A DNA stretch of 27,960 bases, from positions 1 through 27,960 of the forward strand of contig JBAYVN010000028.1 of assembly GCA_041674525.1 (NCBI GenBank), read 5' to 3'. The notes under the pieces are model-generated. The model worked only from the letters and a program-made list of their open reading frames with translations, was not told the origin of the DNA and made no database searches. The position numbers were made by a program, and so were the translations under genes. Below are positions 7,187 to 14,602 of the stretch, in pieces (positions within the stretch are counted from its first letter, which is position 1; every line of letters starts with the position of its first letter). This DNA comes from SHYQ01 sp041674525 (lineage in GTDB: Bacteria > Chloroflexota > Dehalococcoidia > UBA2979).

Positions 7187-7214
7187 GGCGGCCCCCTGGA
7201 GAGGTCCAGCCGCC
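7187..7214 (-). terminator. Bulged stem-loop after the TIGR02530 gene
   Basis: GGCGG/CCGCC (7187-7191, 7210-7214) and CTGGA/TCCAG (7196-7200, 7205-7209) stack around a 4-nt loop with a CCCC bulge. It begins 18 bp past the stop at 7232. There is no T tract. It is probably a processing or attenuating hairpin inside the flagellar transcript. Confidence 0.45.
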
Positions 7215-7231
7215 CGTGTGCTCCGCGCGCC

Positions 7232-7588
7232 CTACGGCGCGATCACGACCGAATCGATGTTCGTGAAGACGTGCTCCTTGCTGCTCTGCTCGTCCATGGC
7301 GGTGACCACCGTGCGGCTCTGCACGCTCACCACCAGCGCCAGCTCATCGAGGAGGATCAGCGAGTCCTTCGACCCCTTCGCCTCCGCCTGCCCGACCGCC
7401 TTCTCCAGGCGGGCCATGCGCCTTTCGTCCATGTCCAGCCCGCGTTGCTCCAGCCGCTTCGCGGCGTGCTTCGAGAACTGGATGCCGAACGCATCGCCGC
7501 CCCCGGACGGCGCGGCAGCCGGCGTCGCGAGGGGGCCGAGCCCCGCCGCGGCACCTGCCCGGGCGCCGATCACGGCATCGAACGTCAT
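7232..7588 (-). CDS. TIGR02530-family flagellar operon protein
   Basis: This 118-residue protein has an Ala/Gly-rich N-terminus (1-35), then the conserved block of the TIGR02530 flagellar-operon family (about 37-116): FSKHAAKRLEQRGLDM, an AEAKGSKDSLILLDELALV segment, and SRTVVTAMDE...VFTNIDSVVI at the end. The family is found in flagellated Gram-positive and related bacteria, nearly always between flgD and flgE as here. It is thought to act in hook assembly; its biochemical job is not established. The ATG overlaps the flgD stop (ATGA at 7585-7588), showing translational coupling. Confidence 0.88.
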   Translation of the reverse strand: MTFDAVIGARAGAAAGLGPLATPAAAPSGGGDAFGIQFSKHAAKRLEQRGLDMDERRMARLEKAVGQAEAKGSKDSLILLDELALVVSVQSRTVVTAMDEQSSKEHVFTNIDSVVIAP

Positions 7589-8031
7589 TTGACGGCCGTG
7601 ACCTTCGAGACATTCACCGTGACGTTGCTGTCCAGCGTCAGCAGTGCGCCCTGGTCACCGAACGTGGCGCTGGCCACCTTGCCCGTGACGGTCTTGTCCG
7701 GGCGCGGCAGGCCTGTCTCCGGGTCGTTCGTCTGCGCGACGGTGCCAGTGACGGTCTTGCCGATCATCGCGGAGGCGTTCGCCAGCCCGCTGACCTGCGT
7801 CAGGTTCGCGATGGCCTTCTGCATGGAGGTCATCGCGTCCATGGACTGGAACTGCAGCATCTGGCTGAAGAACGCGTTGGGGTCCTGGCCGGAATCCAGC
7901 GGGTTCTGTCCCTTGAGCTGCTCGATCATGATCTTCAGGAAGTCCTGCTGGTTCATGTCCCTGGCCGAGGTCCGCTGCACGACGGGCATGGTGATGTCCG
8001 CCAGAGTGGTCCCAATGCCGCTGATTCCCAT
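7585..8031 (-). CDS. flgD: Flagellar hook capping/scaffold protein FlgD
   Basis: Residues 25-75 carry the FlgD signature (MNQQDFLKIMIEQLKGQNPLD, then PNAFFSQMLQFQSMDAM). FlgD caps the growing hook and is lost when the hook is done. At 148 residues it is short, like Bacillus FlgD, with only a reduced beta region after about residue 90 in place of the FLN/tudor domains of proteobacterial FlgD. ATG 8031 has GGAGG 4-8 nt upstream. The fliK stop is 12 bp before, and the stop overlaps the next gene's ATG. Confidence 0.93.
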   Translation of the reverse strand: MGISGIGTTLADITMPVVQRTSARDMNQQDFLKIMIEQLKGQNPLDSGQDPNAFFSQMLQFQSMDAMTSMQKAIANLTQVSGLANASAMIGKTVTGTVAQTNDPETGLPRPDKTVTGKVASATFGDQGALLTLDSNVTVNVSKVTAVK

Positions 8032-8043
8032 GACGTCCTCCGG

Positions 8044-9591
8044 CTACGCCATCACGTCCAGCCCGCCCGTGGACACGGCCCGGGGCCGATCCGCACGCGT
8101 GCGCTCCGTGATGCCCAGCCCCATCGAGGCGAGGGGCGACCAGTCCGGCGCACTGCCGTCCTGCTGCCCGCGCTGTCGCTGGCCATCGTTCGAGCCCTGC
8201 GAGCTCGACCATTGCTGTGCCGAGGCCGGTTCGCCGGGGCGTCCGACCTCCAGCCGCTCCACGCGCACCTCGCGCGCGGCGAGCGCCTGCTGGAGCAGGG
8301 GCAGCTGCCGCTCGATGAGGTCACGCGCGCCCGGCTGGTCCGCGAGCATGTGCACGCGAATCCCGCCGGTGCTCTCGGTGATCTGGATCTCCACGCGCCC
8401 GAGCTCCGGCGGGTTGAGGACCAGCCGCACCTCGTGCTGACCACGCAGCACCGCCGTCTGCACCGTGCTTGCGATCTGCGAGGTCACGGCGCCCGGCGTG
8501 GCAACCTCCGCCCGCGTGGTCGCCGAGGCGGCCAGCGTGTCGCCTGCCGCGCGCGGCGCGGTGGCGGCCAGGGTGTTCGCCGCCGTTCCGTCTGCCTGCA
8601 CGGCCCGCGCCCGGCGTGCGCCGCCCTCGTTCACGGACGGCTCGCGGGCACCATCCGGGGTCTGCGCCTGCTGCACCGGCTCCGCCATGGACTGCGCGCC
8701 GACGCCCGTGTCCGCAGGGTCTACGCTCACCGGATCGATGTTCGCGTTCCCCCGGACAGCAGCCGCGTGCCCGCTCGACTCCTGGTCGCCCACCGACGCC
8801 TCCGCAGGCGGCTGCACCTCGACGGCCCGCGCCGTCGATGCTGGCGCGGTCGCCTGGTCACCGGCTGCGCTCGCCACGGCGGTCGCGCCGGGCGTCGCGG
8901 GACGCGCCGCGTCAGTCTCGCTCACCGCCGCCGGTGACGGTGCCGGCGCGGCATCCTGCGCCACGACGGCCTGCACGATCTGCATCGCTGCCGAGCCGTC
9001 CACGGCGATCCCCGGCACGGTGGCGACAGCGCCCTGGGGCGCTTCCGCCGCGGCGAGCGCCGCTCCGTCCGCGACCGACTGCTGCAGGGCTGCGAGCGTC
9101 GATGCCGCCTCGCTCCGCCCGGCGTCGGCGGGCGCGGCGGCGAGGGCGACCGGGGCGGTCGTCACGTCGTCGAGCGGTGCCGTGCGCACGAGCAGCATCT
9201 GCGCCATCAACGCCTCCATGGCGTCCACATCGGTCTCGTTGCTGGCGTCCCCCGCCCCCGCGGGGCGGTCCGGCAGGGGGGCCTCGGTCTCGTTCGTCGC
9301 GTCCGTTCCGGCCGCACCCGTGTCCCGGGCGATCAGGTCCTGTACGAGGACCAGCAGGCCGGCGCTGTCCGCCGTGGTGGTGATCTCCGCCGTGGGTTCG
9401 CCCGGCGGGGCGTCTGGTTCGCTGGCTGCCTCCGGTGCCGCGCCCGGCGCCGCATCGGTTGCGGCACGGTGTGCGGCCACTGTGTCGGCGAAGGTCTTGC
9501 CCGTGACCGGCGATCCGGTCGAGGCGGGCGGGCCCTCTGCCGCAGGTGGCGCCAGCCCCGGGAGGATTCCCGGCGCGGTGACTGCGCTCAC
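8044..9591 (-). CDS. fliK: Flagellar hook-length control protein FliK
   Basis: The protein has 515 residues. Residues 1 to about 370 are Ala/Pro/Thr/Asp-rich, low-complexity and probably disordered, as expected for the molecular-ruler part. Residues 380-450 form the conserved Flg_hook C-terminal domain (HEVRLVLNPPELGRVEIQI, then GIRVHMLADQPGARDLIERQ and LPLLQQALAAREVRVERLEV), which contacts FlhB to switch export from hook to filament subunits. A Gln/Ser/Gly-rich tail ends with TGGLDVMA. The start is GTG 9591 with AGGGAG upstream; a nearby ATG is out of frame and stops at once. It lies between fliE and flgD, the usual place before flgD. Confidence 0.92.
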   Translation of the reverse strand: MSAVTAPGILPGLAPPAAEGPPASTGSPVTGKTFADTVAAHRAATDAAPGAAPEAASEPDAPPGEPTAEITTTADSAGLLVLVQDLIARDTGAAGTDATNETEAPLPDRPAGAGDASNETDVDAMEALMAQMLLVRTAPLDDVTTAPVALAAAPADAGRSEAASTLAALQQSVADGAALAAAEAPQGAVATVPGIAVDGSAAMQIVQAVVAQDAAPAPSPAAVSETDAARPATPGATAVASAAGDQATAPASTARAVEVQPPAEASVGDQESSGHAAAVRGNANIDPVSVDPADTGVGAQSMAEPVQQAQTPDGAREPSVNEGGARRARAVQADGTAANTLAATAPRAAGDTLAASATTRAEVATPGAVTSQIASTVQTAVLRGQHEVRLVLNPPELGRVEIQITESTGGIRVHMLADQPGARDLIERQLPLLQQALAAREVRVERLEVGRPGEPASAQQWSSSQGSNDGQRQRGQQDGSAPDWSPLASMGLGITERTRADRPRAVSTGGLDVMA

Positions 9592-9612
9592 GACATCTGT
9601 GCTCCCTGCGTT

Positions 9613-9655
9613 CCGGGCGTTGCCCGGCCGCGGCCCTCGCGCCGGGAGACGCGAG
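9613..9655 (-). other. Two adjacent hairpins between fliE and fliK
   Basis: CCGGGC-GTT-GCCCGG (9613-9627) and CTCGCG...CGCGAG (9636-9641 with 9650-9655) fill the 95-bp gap. They are GC-rich with no T tract. They may slow transcription or mark an RNA processing point between rod and hook-control genes. Confidence 0.45.
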
Positions 9656-9686
9656 TGGCCTGCGTTACAGACTGAGGGGTGATGGA

Positions 9687-9998
9687 CTAGACCTGCATCC
9701 GGAAGATCTCCGAATACGCGTCCACAAGACGATTACGAATTTGCACGGCGAGGTCGAAGGAGAGCGACTCCATCTGCGTGGACAGCACCACATCGTGCAG
9801 ATCGGCGCCGCCATTGGTGGAGAGGTCGTTGAGTGCGCCGTCCGCCTGCTGCGACGATTTGCCGAGGTCCGCAAGGAGCTGGGCGAAGCCGTTGCCGCCC
9901 TGCTCCGCCCCGGATGCCGTGGACTCGCCCACGGATCGCGCCCCGCCGACGCTGGATGCGATCGCGCCGCCGATGTTGCCGATGCCGCCGATGCTCAT
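9687..9998 (-). CDS. fliE: Flagellar hook-basal body complex protein FliE
   Basis: This 103-residue protein starts MSIGGIGNIGG and ends with the FliE domain, about 38-103: GFAQLLADLGKSSQQADGAL, then VVLSTQMESLSFDLAVQIRN and RLVDAYSEIFRMQV. FliE joins the MS ring to the proximal rod and is the first rod-type export substrate. The start ATG at 9998 has AGGAG 5-9 nt upstream; the much longer open frame running upstream through flgC and flgB is a shadow. It follows flgC, as is usual. A FliE after flgBC but downstream of fliJ is a change from the common order. Confidence 0.92.
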   Translation of the reverse strand: MSIGGIGNIGGAIASSVGGARSVGESTASGAEQGGNGFAQLLADLGKSSQQADGALNDLSTNGGADLHDVVLSTQMESLSFDLAVQIRNRLVDAYSEIFRMQV

Positions 9999-10012
9999 TG
10001 CCGTGCTCCTGT

Positions 10013-10028
10013 CGCGCCTCGCGGCGCG
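10013..10028 (-). other. 6-bp hairpin between flgC and fliE
   Basis: CGCGCC (10013-10018) pairs with GGCGCG (10023-10028) around a TCGC loop, just upstream of the fliE ribosome binding site. It could modulate fliE translation; no more can be said. Confidence 0.35.
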
Positions 10029-10057
10029 CTCGTCTTGTTCGGTGCCCGCCCGGGGCG

Positions 10058-10510
10058 TTAGCCGTTGCGGCCGATGCTGATCGCGCTCTGTGCGATCGCC
10101 TTGGTGGCGTTGAGGACCGTGACGGAGGCCTGGTACGCACGGTTTGCGCCCACCAGGTCGGTCATCTCGGTCACCATGTCGATGTTCGGGAGGAAGATGT
10201 CGCCGTTCTCGTCCGCGTCCGGATGCGACGGGTTGTGCACCTTGCGCGGCGCCGAGGTGTCGGCGTGGACACCGGCGACCTCGACGCCCGCGGGCGTGTC
10301 CGCGCCGCCCCCGCGTGCGAGGCCCAGCACGTCGCTGAACGCCGATCCGCCCGTCTGCTCGCGGAAGGTCACGGACTGCCGGCGGTACGGCTGCCCGTCC
10401 ACGCCGCGCGTGGTGTTCAGGTTCGCGACGTTGTTCGCGACGATGTCCATGCGCATCCGCTGCGCGCTGAGACCGCTGGCGGAAATCCGGAGACTCTCGA
10501 ACAGGCCCAT
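10058..10510 (-). CDS. flgC: Flagellar basal-body rod protein FlgC
   Basis: The 150-residue protein has the rod N-terminus (MGLFESLRISASGLSAQRMR, then IVANNVANLNTTRG) and the FlgC C-terminal helix (FLPNIDMVTEMTDLVGANRA, YQASVTVLNATKAIAQSAIS), both of usual length. It forms part of the proximal rod with FlgB and FlgF and is exported without a cleaved signal. ATG 10510 has GGGAGG about 7 nt upstream. It follows flgB and precedes fliE. Confidence 0.95.
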   Translation of the reverse strand: MGLFESLRISASGLSAQRMRMDIVANNVANLNTTRGVDGQPYRRQSVTFREQTGGSAFSDVLGLARGGGADTPAGVEVAGVHADTSAPRKVHNPSHPDADENGDIFLPNIDMVTEMTDLVGANRAYQASVTVLNATKAIAQSAISIGRNG

Positions 10511-10579
10511 GTGCGGCCTCCCTGCTGTGACCGGGCGACCCGGCCGTGCTGCGAGGATGAACCTCGATGCGTGCTGCCC

Positions 10580-11026
10580 TTACTGCCCGCGGATGACGGT
10601 CCGCAGCGTGGAGATGCGCGTGCCCAGCGACTGCGAGAGCGCCTGGTAGCGCAGCTGTGTGTCGACAAGCATCGTCATCTCCTCGTCCACGCCGACGGTG
10701 TTGCCGTCGTTTCGTGACGCCACCACGTCGCGCGGGCGTGTCCCTGATCCGGCGATGCCGGCGGCGCCCGCCTCCGGCCCGCCGCCGCCGATGTGGCGCG
10801 CATCCGTGGTCTCCATCGTGACCTCGCCCTGCGCCCCCCCCGAGGAGCCCGCGTCGTCCGAGATCTGGGCGCGCAATGCATCCTCGAAGGACACCTCCTT
10901 GCGCGCATACCCCCGCGTATCGACGTTCGCGATGTTGGAGGCGATTGCCTCCTGACGGCGGGACAGCCCCGTCAGCGCGGAGTGCGCCGTGCGGAACGCA
11001 GCCGCATCGAACAACCCCATCAGCAT
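10580..11026 (-). CDS. flgB: Flagellar basal-body rod protein FlgB
   Basis: This 148-residue protein is of standard FlgB size. The N-terminal rod motif reads SRRQEAIASNIANVDTRGYA, and the C-terminal region VDEEMTMLVDTQLRYQALSQ ends in ISTLRTVIRGQ. FlgB forms the most proximal rod segment with FliE. Two in-frame ATGs (11026, 11020) are possible; 11026 is 7 nt after GGGAAGGG and is preferred. It lies 2 nt beyond the fliJ stop, so the rod genes are in the same transcript as the export-ATPase genes. Confidence 0.93.
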   Translation of the reverse strand: MLMGLFDAAAFRTAHSALTGLSRRQEAIASNIANVDTRGYARKEVSFEDALRAQISDDAGSSGGAQGEVTMETTDARHIGGGGPEAGAAGIAGSGTRPRDVVASRNDGNTVGVDEEMTMLVDTQLRYQALSQSLGTRISTLRTVIRGQ

Positions 11027-11028
11027 GG

Positions 11029-11484
11029 CTATGCCCTTCCCTGCAGCCGTCGCACGTAGCGCGCCGAGGTGATCTCGTCCACCATGCGCGACTCGCGACG
11101 GCCGTCTTCCAGCGCGACCTCGGACTCGTGCTGCTCACGCAGCCGCTCCAGCGCCCGCTTCTCCTTCAGGATCGCCACCAGCGCGTCCCGGCCCTCCTGC
11201 ACCCGCGACTCCGCCTCCGCGATCACGTCGCGCTGCAGGACGATGGAGGCCTCGAGCCGCGAGAGGTACGCGACCGCGTCGCGATGCTGCTGCGCATCGA
11301 TGCGCGCGTCACGCGCCAGCGTCTCCATGTGCCGCAGCTGCTCGACAGCCGCCTCGTGCAGCACCTGCAGCACGTCGCCAGCACGGCGCCGCTCTGCGTC
11401 ACGCGCCGCCAGGACGAGCATCTGCCGCTCCTCCAGCCGTGCCTTGTGCTCCAGCAGCGTCTGCAGGCGGAACGGCTTCGGCAT
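11029..11484 (-). CDS. fliJ: Flagellar export protein FliJ
   Basis: The 151-residue protein is highly charged and almost wholly predicted coiled coil: PFRLQTLLEHKARLEERQML at the start, and a long Glu/Arg/Gln-rich heptad region to about 135. FliJ is the stalk-like subunit inserted in the FliI hexamer; it couples export to the gate protein FlhA. The fold is recognised by place (after fliI), length and coiled-coil character, since FliJ sequences are poorly conserved. The start ATG at 11484 lies 2 nt past the fliI TAG with GAGG upstream. Confidence 0.88.
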   Translation of the reverse strand: MPKPFRLQTLLEHKARLEERQMLVLAARDAERRRAGDVLQVLHEAAVEQLRHMETLARDARIDAQQHRDAVAYLSRLEASIVLQRDVIAEAESRVQEGRDALVAILKEKRALERLREQHESEVALEDGRRESRMVDEITSARYVRRLQGRA

Positions 11485-11486
11485 CG

Positions 11487-12842
11487 CTAGGCCTCGTTGC
11501 CCTGCAGCAACGCGGGCACGCCCGTCGCCGCCTCGCGCAGGCGCCGCACAGTGCTCGCCAGGTCATCCATCTCGTCGGGCGTCTGCTTCAGGAACGCCTC
11601 GATCGCCGGCAGCCGGTCGATCGCCTCGTCCAGGCCGGGGTCGGATCCGTGCTGGTACGCGCCGATCTGCACCAGGTCGCGCGAGCGCTCGTAACGCGCC
11701 ATCAGCTCGCGCATCCGCGCCGCGTCCCCGCGGTGCTCACGCGTGGTCACGGAGGGCATCACGCGCGACACGCTGGCGAGGACGTCGATCGCGGGGTAGT
11801 GGTTCTGCGCCGCCAGCGCGCGGGAGAGCACGATGTGGCCGTCCAGCGTGCCGCGCACCGTATCGGTCACGGGCTCCGAGAGGTCGTCGCCCTCGACCAG
11901 CACGGTGTAGAAGGCGGTGATCGTGCCCGCGGTGCCGGTCCCGGCGCGCTCCAGGAGCCGCGAGAGCTGCGCGAAGACCGAGGGGGTATACCCCTTCATC
12001 GCGGGCGGCTCGCCCAGAGCGAGACCGACTTCGCGCTGGGCCATGGCGAAGCGGGTGACGGAGTCCATGAGCAGCGTCACGTGCAGGCCCTCGGCGCGGA
12101 ACTCCTCGGCGATCGTCGTGGCGATCCACGCGGCGTTCATGCGCAGCGGCGCCGGCTCGTCCGAGGTGGAGACCACGACGACGCTCTTCGCGAGGCCTTC
12201 GGGCCCCAGGTCACGTTCGATGAACTCGCGCACCTCGCGGCCGCGCTCGCCGATCAGCGCGATCACGTTCACGTCCGCCGATCCGTTGCGCGCGATCATC
12301 GACAGCACGGTGCTCTTGCCGACACCTGAACCGGCGAAGATGCCGATGCGCTGGCCGAGGCCGCACGTCAGCAGCCCGTCGATCGCGCGCACGCCCGTGG
12401 ACAGCGGCTGCTCGATGGTGGAGCGCTGGAGGACGTGCGGCGATCCCCCTGCACGCGGCTGGCGGTGCGCCGCGAGGATCGGGCCCCGGCCGTCGATGGG
12501 ACGCCCCAACCCGTCCAGGATGCGCCCGAGCACCTGCGGTCCCACGGGGACCGTGAGCAGGCCGCCCTGCGAGTCCACCAGTGACCCCGCCTGCACGCCA
12601 CGCAGTTCACCGAGCGGCATCACCAGCGTGCGGTCGCCGCGGAAGCCCACGATCTCGGCCTCGATCGGCTCGCCGCCGGAGCGATCGATCACGCACATCT
12701 CCCCGAGGCGACCGGGGATGCCCTCGACCTCCGCCAGCAGGCCGACCACCTGCGCAACGCGGCCCTGCACGCGCATCGGCGTCGCGACGCGCAGGAGCTC
12801 GCGGTAGCGACGCAGGTCGAGCGCGGGGGCGTCAGCGGACAT
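11487..12842 (-). CDS. fliI: Flagellum-specific ATPase FliI
   Basis: The 451-residue protein is a typical type III secretion/F1-beta-like ATPase. An N-terminal beta barrel (about 20-95) is followed by the P-loop GSGVGKST (171-178), IALIGERGREVREF (194-207), the Walker B strand VTLLMDSVTRFA (255-266) and the FliI/YscN-type segment GEPPAMKGYTPSVFAQLSRL. It unfolds and delivers export substrates at the base of the export gate. The start overlaps the fliH end by 11 bp. Nothing in the key residues is missing. Confidence 0.97.
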   Translation of the reverse strand: MSADAPALDLRRYRELLRVATPMRVQGRVAQVVGLLAEVEGIPGRLGEMCVIDRSGGEPIEAEIVGFRGDRTLVMPLGELRGVQAGSLVDSQGGLLTVPVGPQVLGRILDGLGRPIDGRGPILAAHRQPRAGGSPHVLQRSTIEQPLSTGVRAIDGLLTCGLGQRIGIFAGSGVGKSTVLSMIARNGSADVNVIALIGERGREVREFIERDLGPEGLAKSVVVVSTSDEPAPLRMNAAWIATTIAEEFRAEGLHVTLLMDSVTRFAMAQREVGLALGEPPAMKGYTPSVFAQLSRLLERAGTGTAGTITAFYTVLVEGDDLSEPVTDTVRGTLDGHIVLSRALAAQNHYPAIDVLASVSRVMPSVTTREHRGDAARMRELMARYERSRDLVQIGAYQHGSDPGLDEAIDRLPAIEAFLKQTPDEMDDLASTVRRLREAATGVPALLQGNEA

Positions 12843-13557
12843 CCGCGCCCTCCCACTCGCCCGGGAGCGCGGGCAGCGCGTTGCGCAGCAGTGCCGCGAC
12901 CTCGCTCAGCTGCACGTCCAGGCGCGCGTCCACGCGGCCGGCCTCGGTGTCCACGATGCAGCCGCCGACCTGGACGATGCCGTCGGCGATCACCTGGAAG
13001 TCGGTCACCTCGCCTCGCTCCTCGACCAGCCGCACGTGCACGCTCTGTTGCTCGTCCGGCGAGACGTGGATGCGCACCACGTTCTGCGACCCGGCGCGGG
13101 CGAGGGCGCGCCGCACGGTCTCGTGCACCAGTTCGGAGTCGGTGGCTATGCGATCGCCAACCACGGACTCCGCCGCGGCGATCACCAGATCCACCAGCTC
13201 GCGCTCGGCCTGCACCGCGAGCTGATCGCGGATCGCCTTCGCCTCGGTGGCCACGCGCTGCACGAGCGCGATCGACTGCACGAGCTCGGCACGCGCGGCC
13301 GCGGTGCCATCGCGCTGCCCGGCGGCGAAGCCTTCGGCGTACGCCTCCTGCTGCACGGTCGCGGCGTTGAGCGCGGCGGCCCGGACGAGCGCGTCCGCGC
13401 GGTCCTGCGCAAGCTCCACGATCGAGGCTGCCGCGCCGGTGATCCCGGGCGCCGCCAGCGCATCGGCCTCCGACTGCACCCGGCCGTCCGCGCCCAGGCG
13501 GATCTCCTCGCCCCGCCGGGGCGCGCGCAGGAAGCCCCGGGCGCCCGCGCTAGACAA
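12832..13557 (-). CDS. fliH: Flagellar assembly protein FliH
   Basis: The protein of 241 residues has an Ala/Glu/Gln-rich helix (about 60-125, including AYAEGFAAGQRDG, the usual GxxxG-type FliH segment) and a C-terminal domain (LVDLVIAAAESVVGDRI through VQVGGCIVDTEAGRVDARLD) shared by FliH and V-ATPase E subunits. FliH binds FliI, tethering the ATPase to the C ring. The reading frame begins at TTG 13557, overlapping fliG by 8 bp with GGAGAGG upstream; a later GTG (residue 27) is the main alternative. Coupled to fliG and fliI by overlaps on both sides. Confidence 0.9.
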   Translation of the reverse strand: MSSAGARGFLRAPRRGEEIRLGADGRVQSEADALAAPGITGAAASIVELAQDRADALVRAAALNAATVQQEAYAEGFAAGQRDGTAAARAELVQSIALVQRVATEAKAIRDQLAVQAERELVDLVIAAAESVVGDRIATDSELVHETVRRALARAGSQNVVRIHVSPDEQQSVHVRLVEERGEVTDFQVIADGIVQVGGCIVDTEAGRVDARLDVQLSEVAALLRNALPALPGEWEGADVR

Positions 13558-14593
13558 GGAGGTCGTCCTCTCCGCCGCGCATGACGAAGATCTCCTCGGC
13601 CTCCTCCAGGCGGCGGATCACCGCAACGATGCGGCTCTGTGCTTCCTCCACCTGCGTGAGGCGCACCGGCCCGAGGGCTGCCATGTCGTCCTCGAGCATC
13701 TTCGAGGCGCGCTCGGACATGTTGTGGATGACGCGGCCGCGGACCTCCTCGGTCGCGCCCTTGAGCGCGAGGCCCAGATCCTTGCTGTCGATCTCGCGCA
13801 GCACGCGCTGGATCGCGCGGTCGTCCAGCAGGGTGATGTTCTCGAAGACGAACATGCGCTTGCGCACCTCGTTCGCCGTCTCCGGATCGGTGCGCTCCAG
13901 GCCCTCGAGGATGACGCGCTCGGTGGCGAGGTCGACGCGGCGCAGGAGCTCCACCACGGAGTCGATGCCGCCGGCGGACGTCAGATCGGCGCGCGGCGAG
14001 AAGATGCTCCCCAGGCGCGCGCGGATCACGGTCTCCACGTCCTCCAGCACCTCCGGCGTCGTGCGCTCCATCATGGCGACGCGCACTGAGACCTCGGTCT
14101 GGATCGTGTCGGGGAGGTTGGAGAGCAGCTCGGAGGCCTTCTCGGACGGCAGGTACGCCAGGATCAGCGCGATCACCTGCGGGTGCTCGCCCTGCAGGAA
14201 GTTCACCAGGTCCTTCGTGTCCACCTGCTGCAGGAACATGAACGGCTTGGAGCCGGCGTGCTTGCCCAGCCGCGAGGTGATCTCGCTGGCCTTCTCCTTG
14301 CCGACCGCCTTCTCCAGCATCTCCTGCGCGTACTCCAGGCCGCCGACGGAGACGAAGTCACGGCCCAGCGCCGCCTCGTAGAAGTGCGCGAGGATGTCCT
14401 CACGTTCGGCCGCGGACAGCGAGCCGATGCCGACGATCTCCCACGTCAGCCGGCCGATGTCCTCGTACGGGAGCTCGCGCAGCACCTCCGCGGCGAGCTC
14501 CGGCCCCAGCGCGATCAGCAGCGCCGCGGCGCGCTTGCGGCCGTGCGCATCCTCGAACATGTGACCGGGCTTCTTCTCGGCGGTGCTTGCCAT
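13550..14593 (-). CDS. fliG: Flagellar motor switch protein FliG
   Basis: This 347-residue protein has all three FliG domains: the N-terminal FliF-binding part (RKRAAALLIALGPELAAEVL), the middle domain with the EHPQ motif (FLQGEHPQVIALILAYLPSE), and the C-terminal torque-generating domain with alternating charges (ALKGATEEVRGRVIHNMSER). FliG forms the rotor ring that meets the stator and sets rotation direction with FliM/FliN. The start ATG lies 9 nt past the fliF stop. All key features are present. Confidence 0.96.
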   Translation of the reverse strand: MASTAEKKPGHMFEDAHGRKRAAALLIALGPELAAEVLRELPYEDIGRLTWEIVGIGSLSAAEREDILAHFYEAALGRDFVSVGGLEYAQEMLEKAVGKEKASEITSRLGKHAGSKPFMFLQQVDTKDLVNFLQGEHPQVIALILAYLPSEKASELLSNLPDTIQTEVSVRVAMMERTTPEVLEDVETVIRARLGSIFSPRADLTSAGGIDSVVELLRRVDLATERVILEGLERTDPETANEVRKRMFVFENITLLDDRAIQRVLREIDSKDLGLALKGATEEVRGRVIHNMSERASKMLEDDMAALGPVRLTQVEEAQSRIVAVIRRLEEAEEIFVMRGGEDDLLV

Positions 14594-14602
14594 GGGTACG
14601 GA

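Noticed and set aside
6764..8440. 558-codon plus-strand open frame opposite flgE/flgD/fliK
   Set aside because: It is an antisense shadow of three well-supported flagellar genes, caused by high third-position GC.
9687..11138. 483-codon minus-strand open frame spanning flgB, flgC and fliE
   Set aside because: Only the last 103 codons are a real gene (fliE) with its own AGGAG site; the rest is another frame of flgC and flgB.
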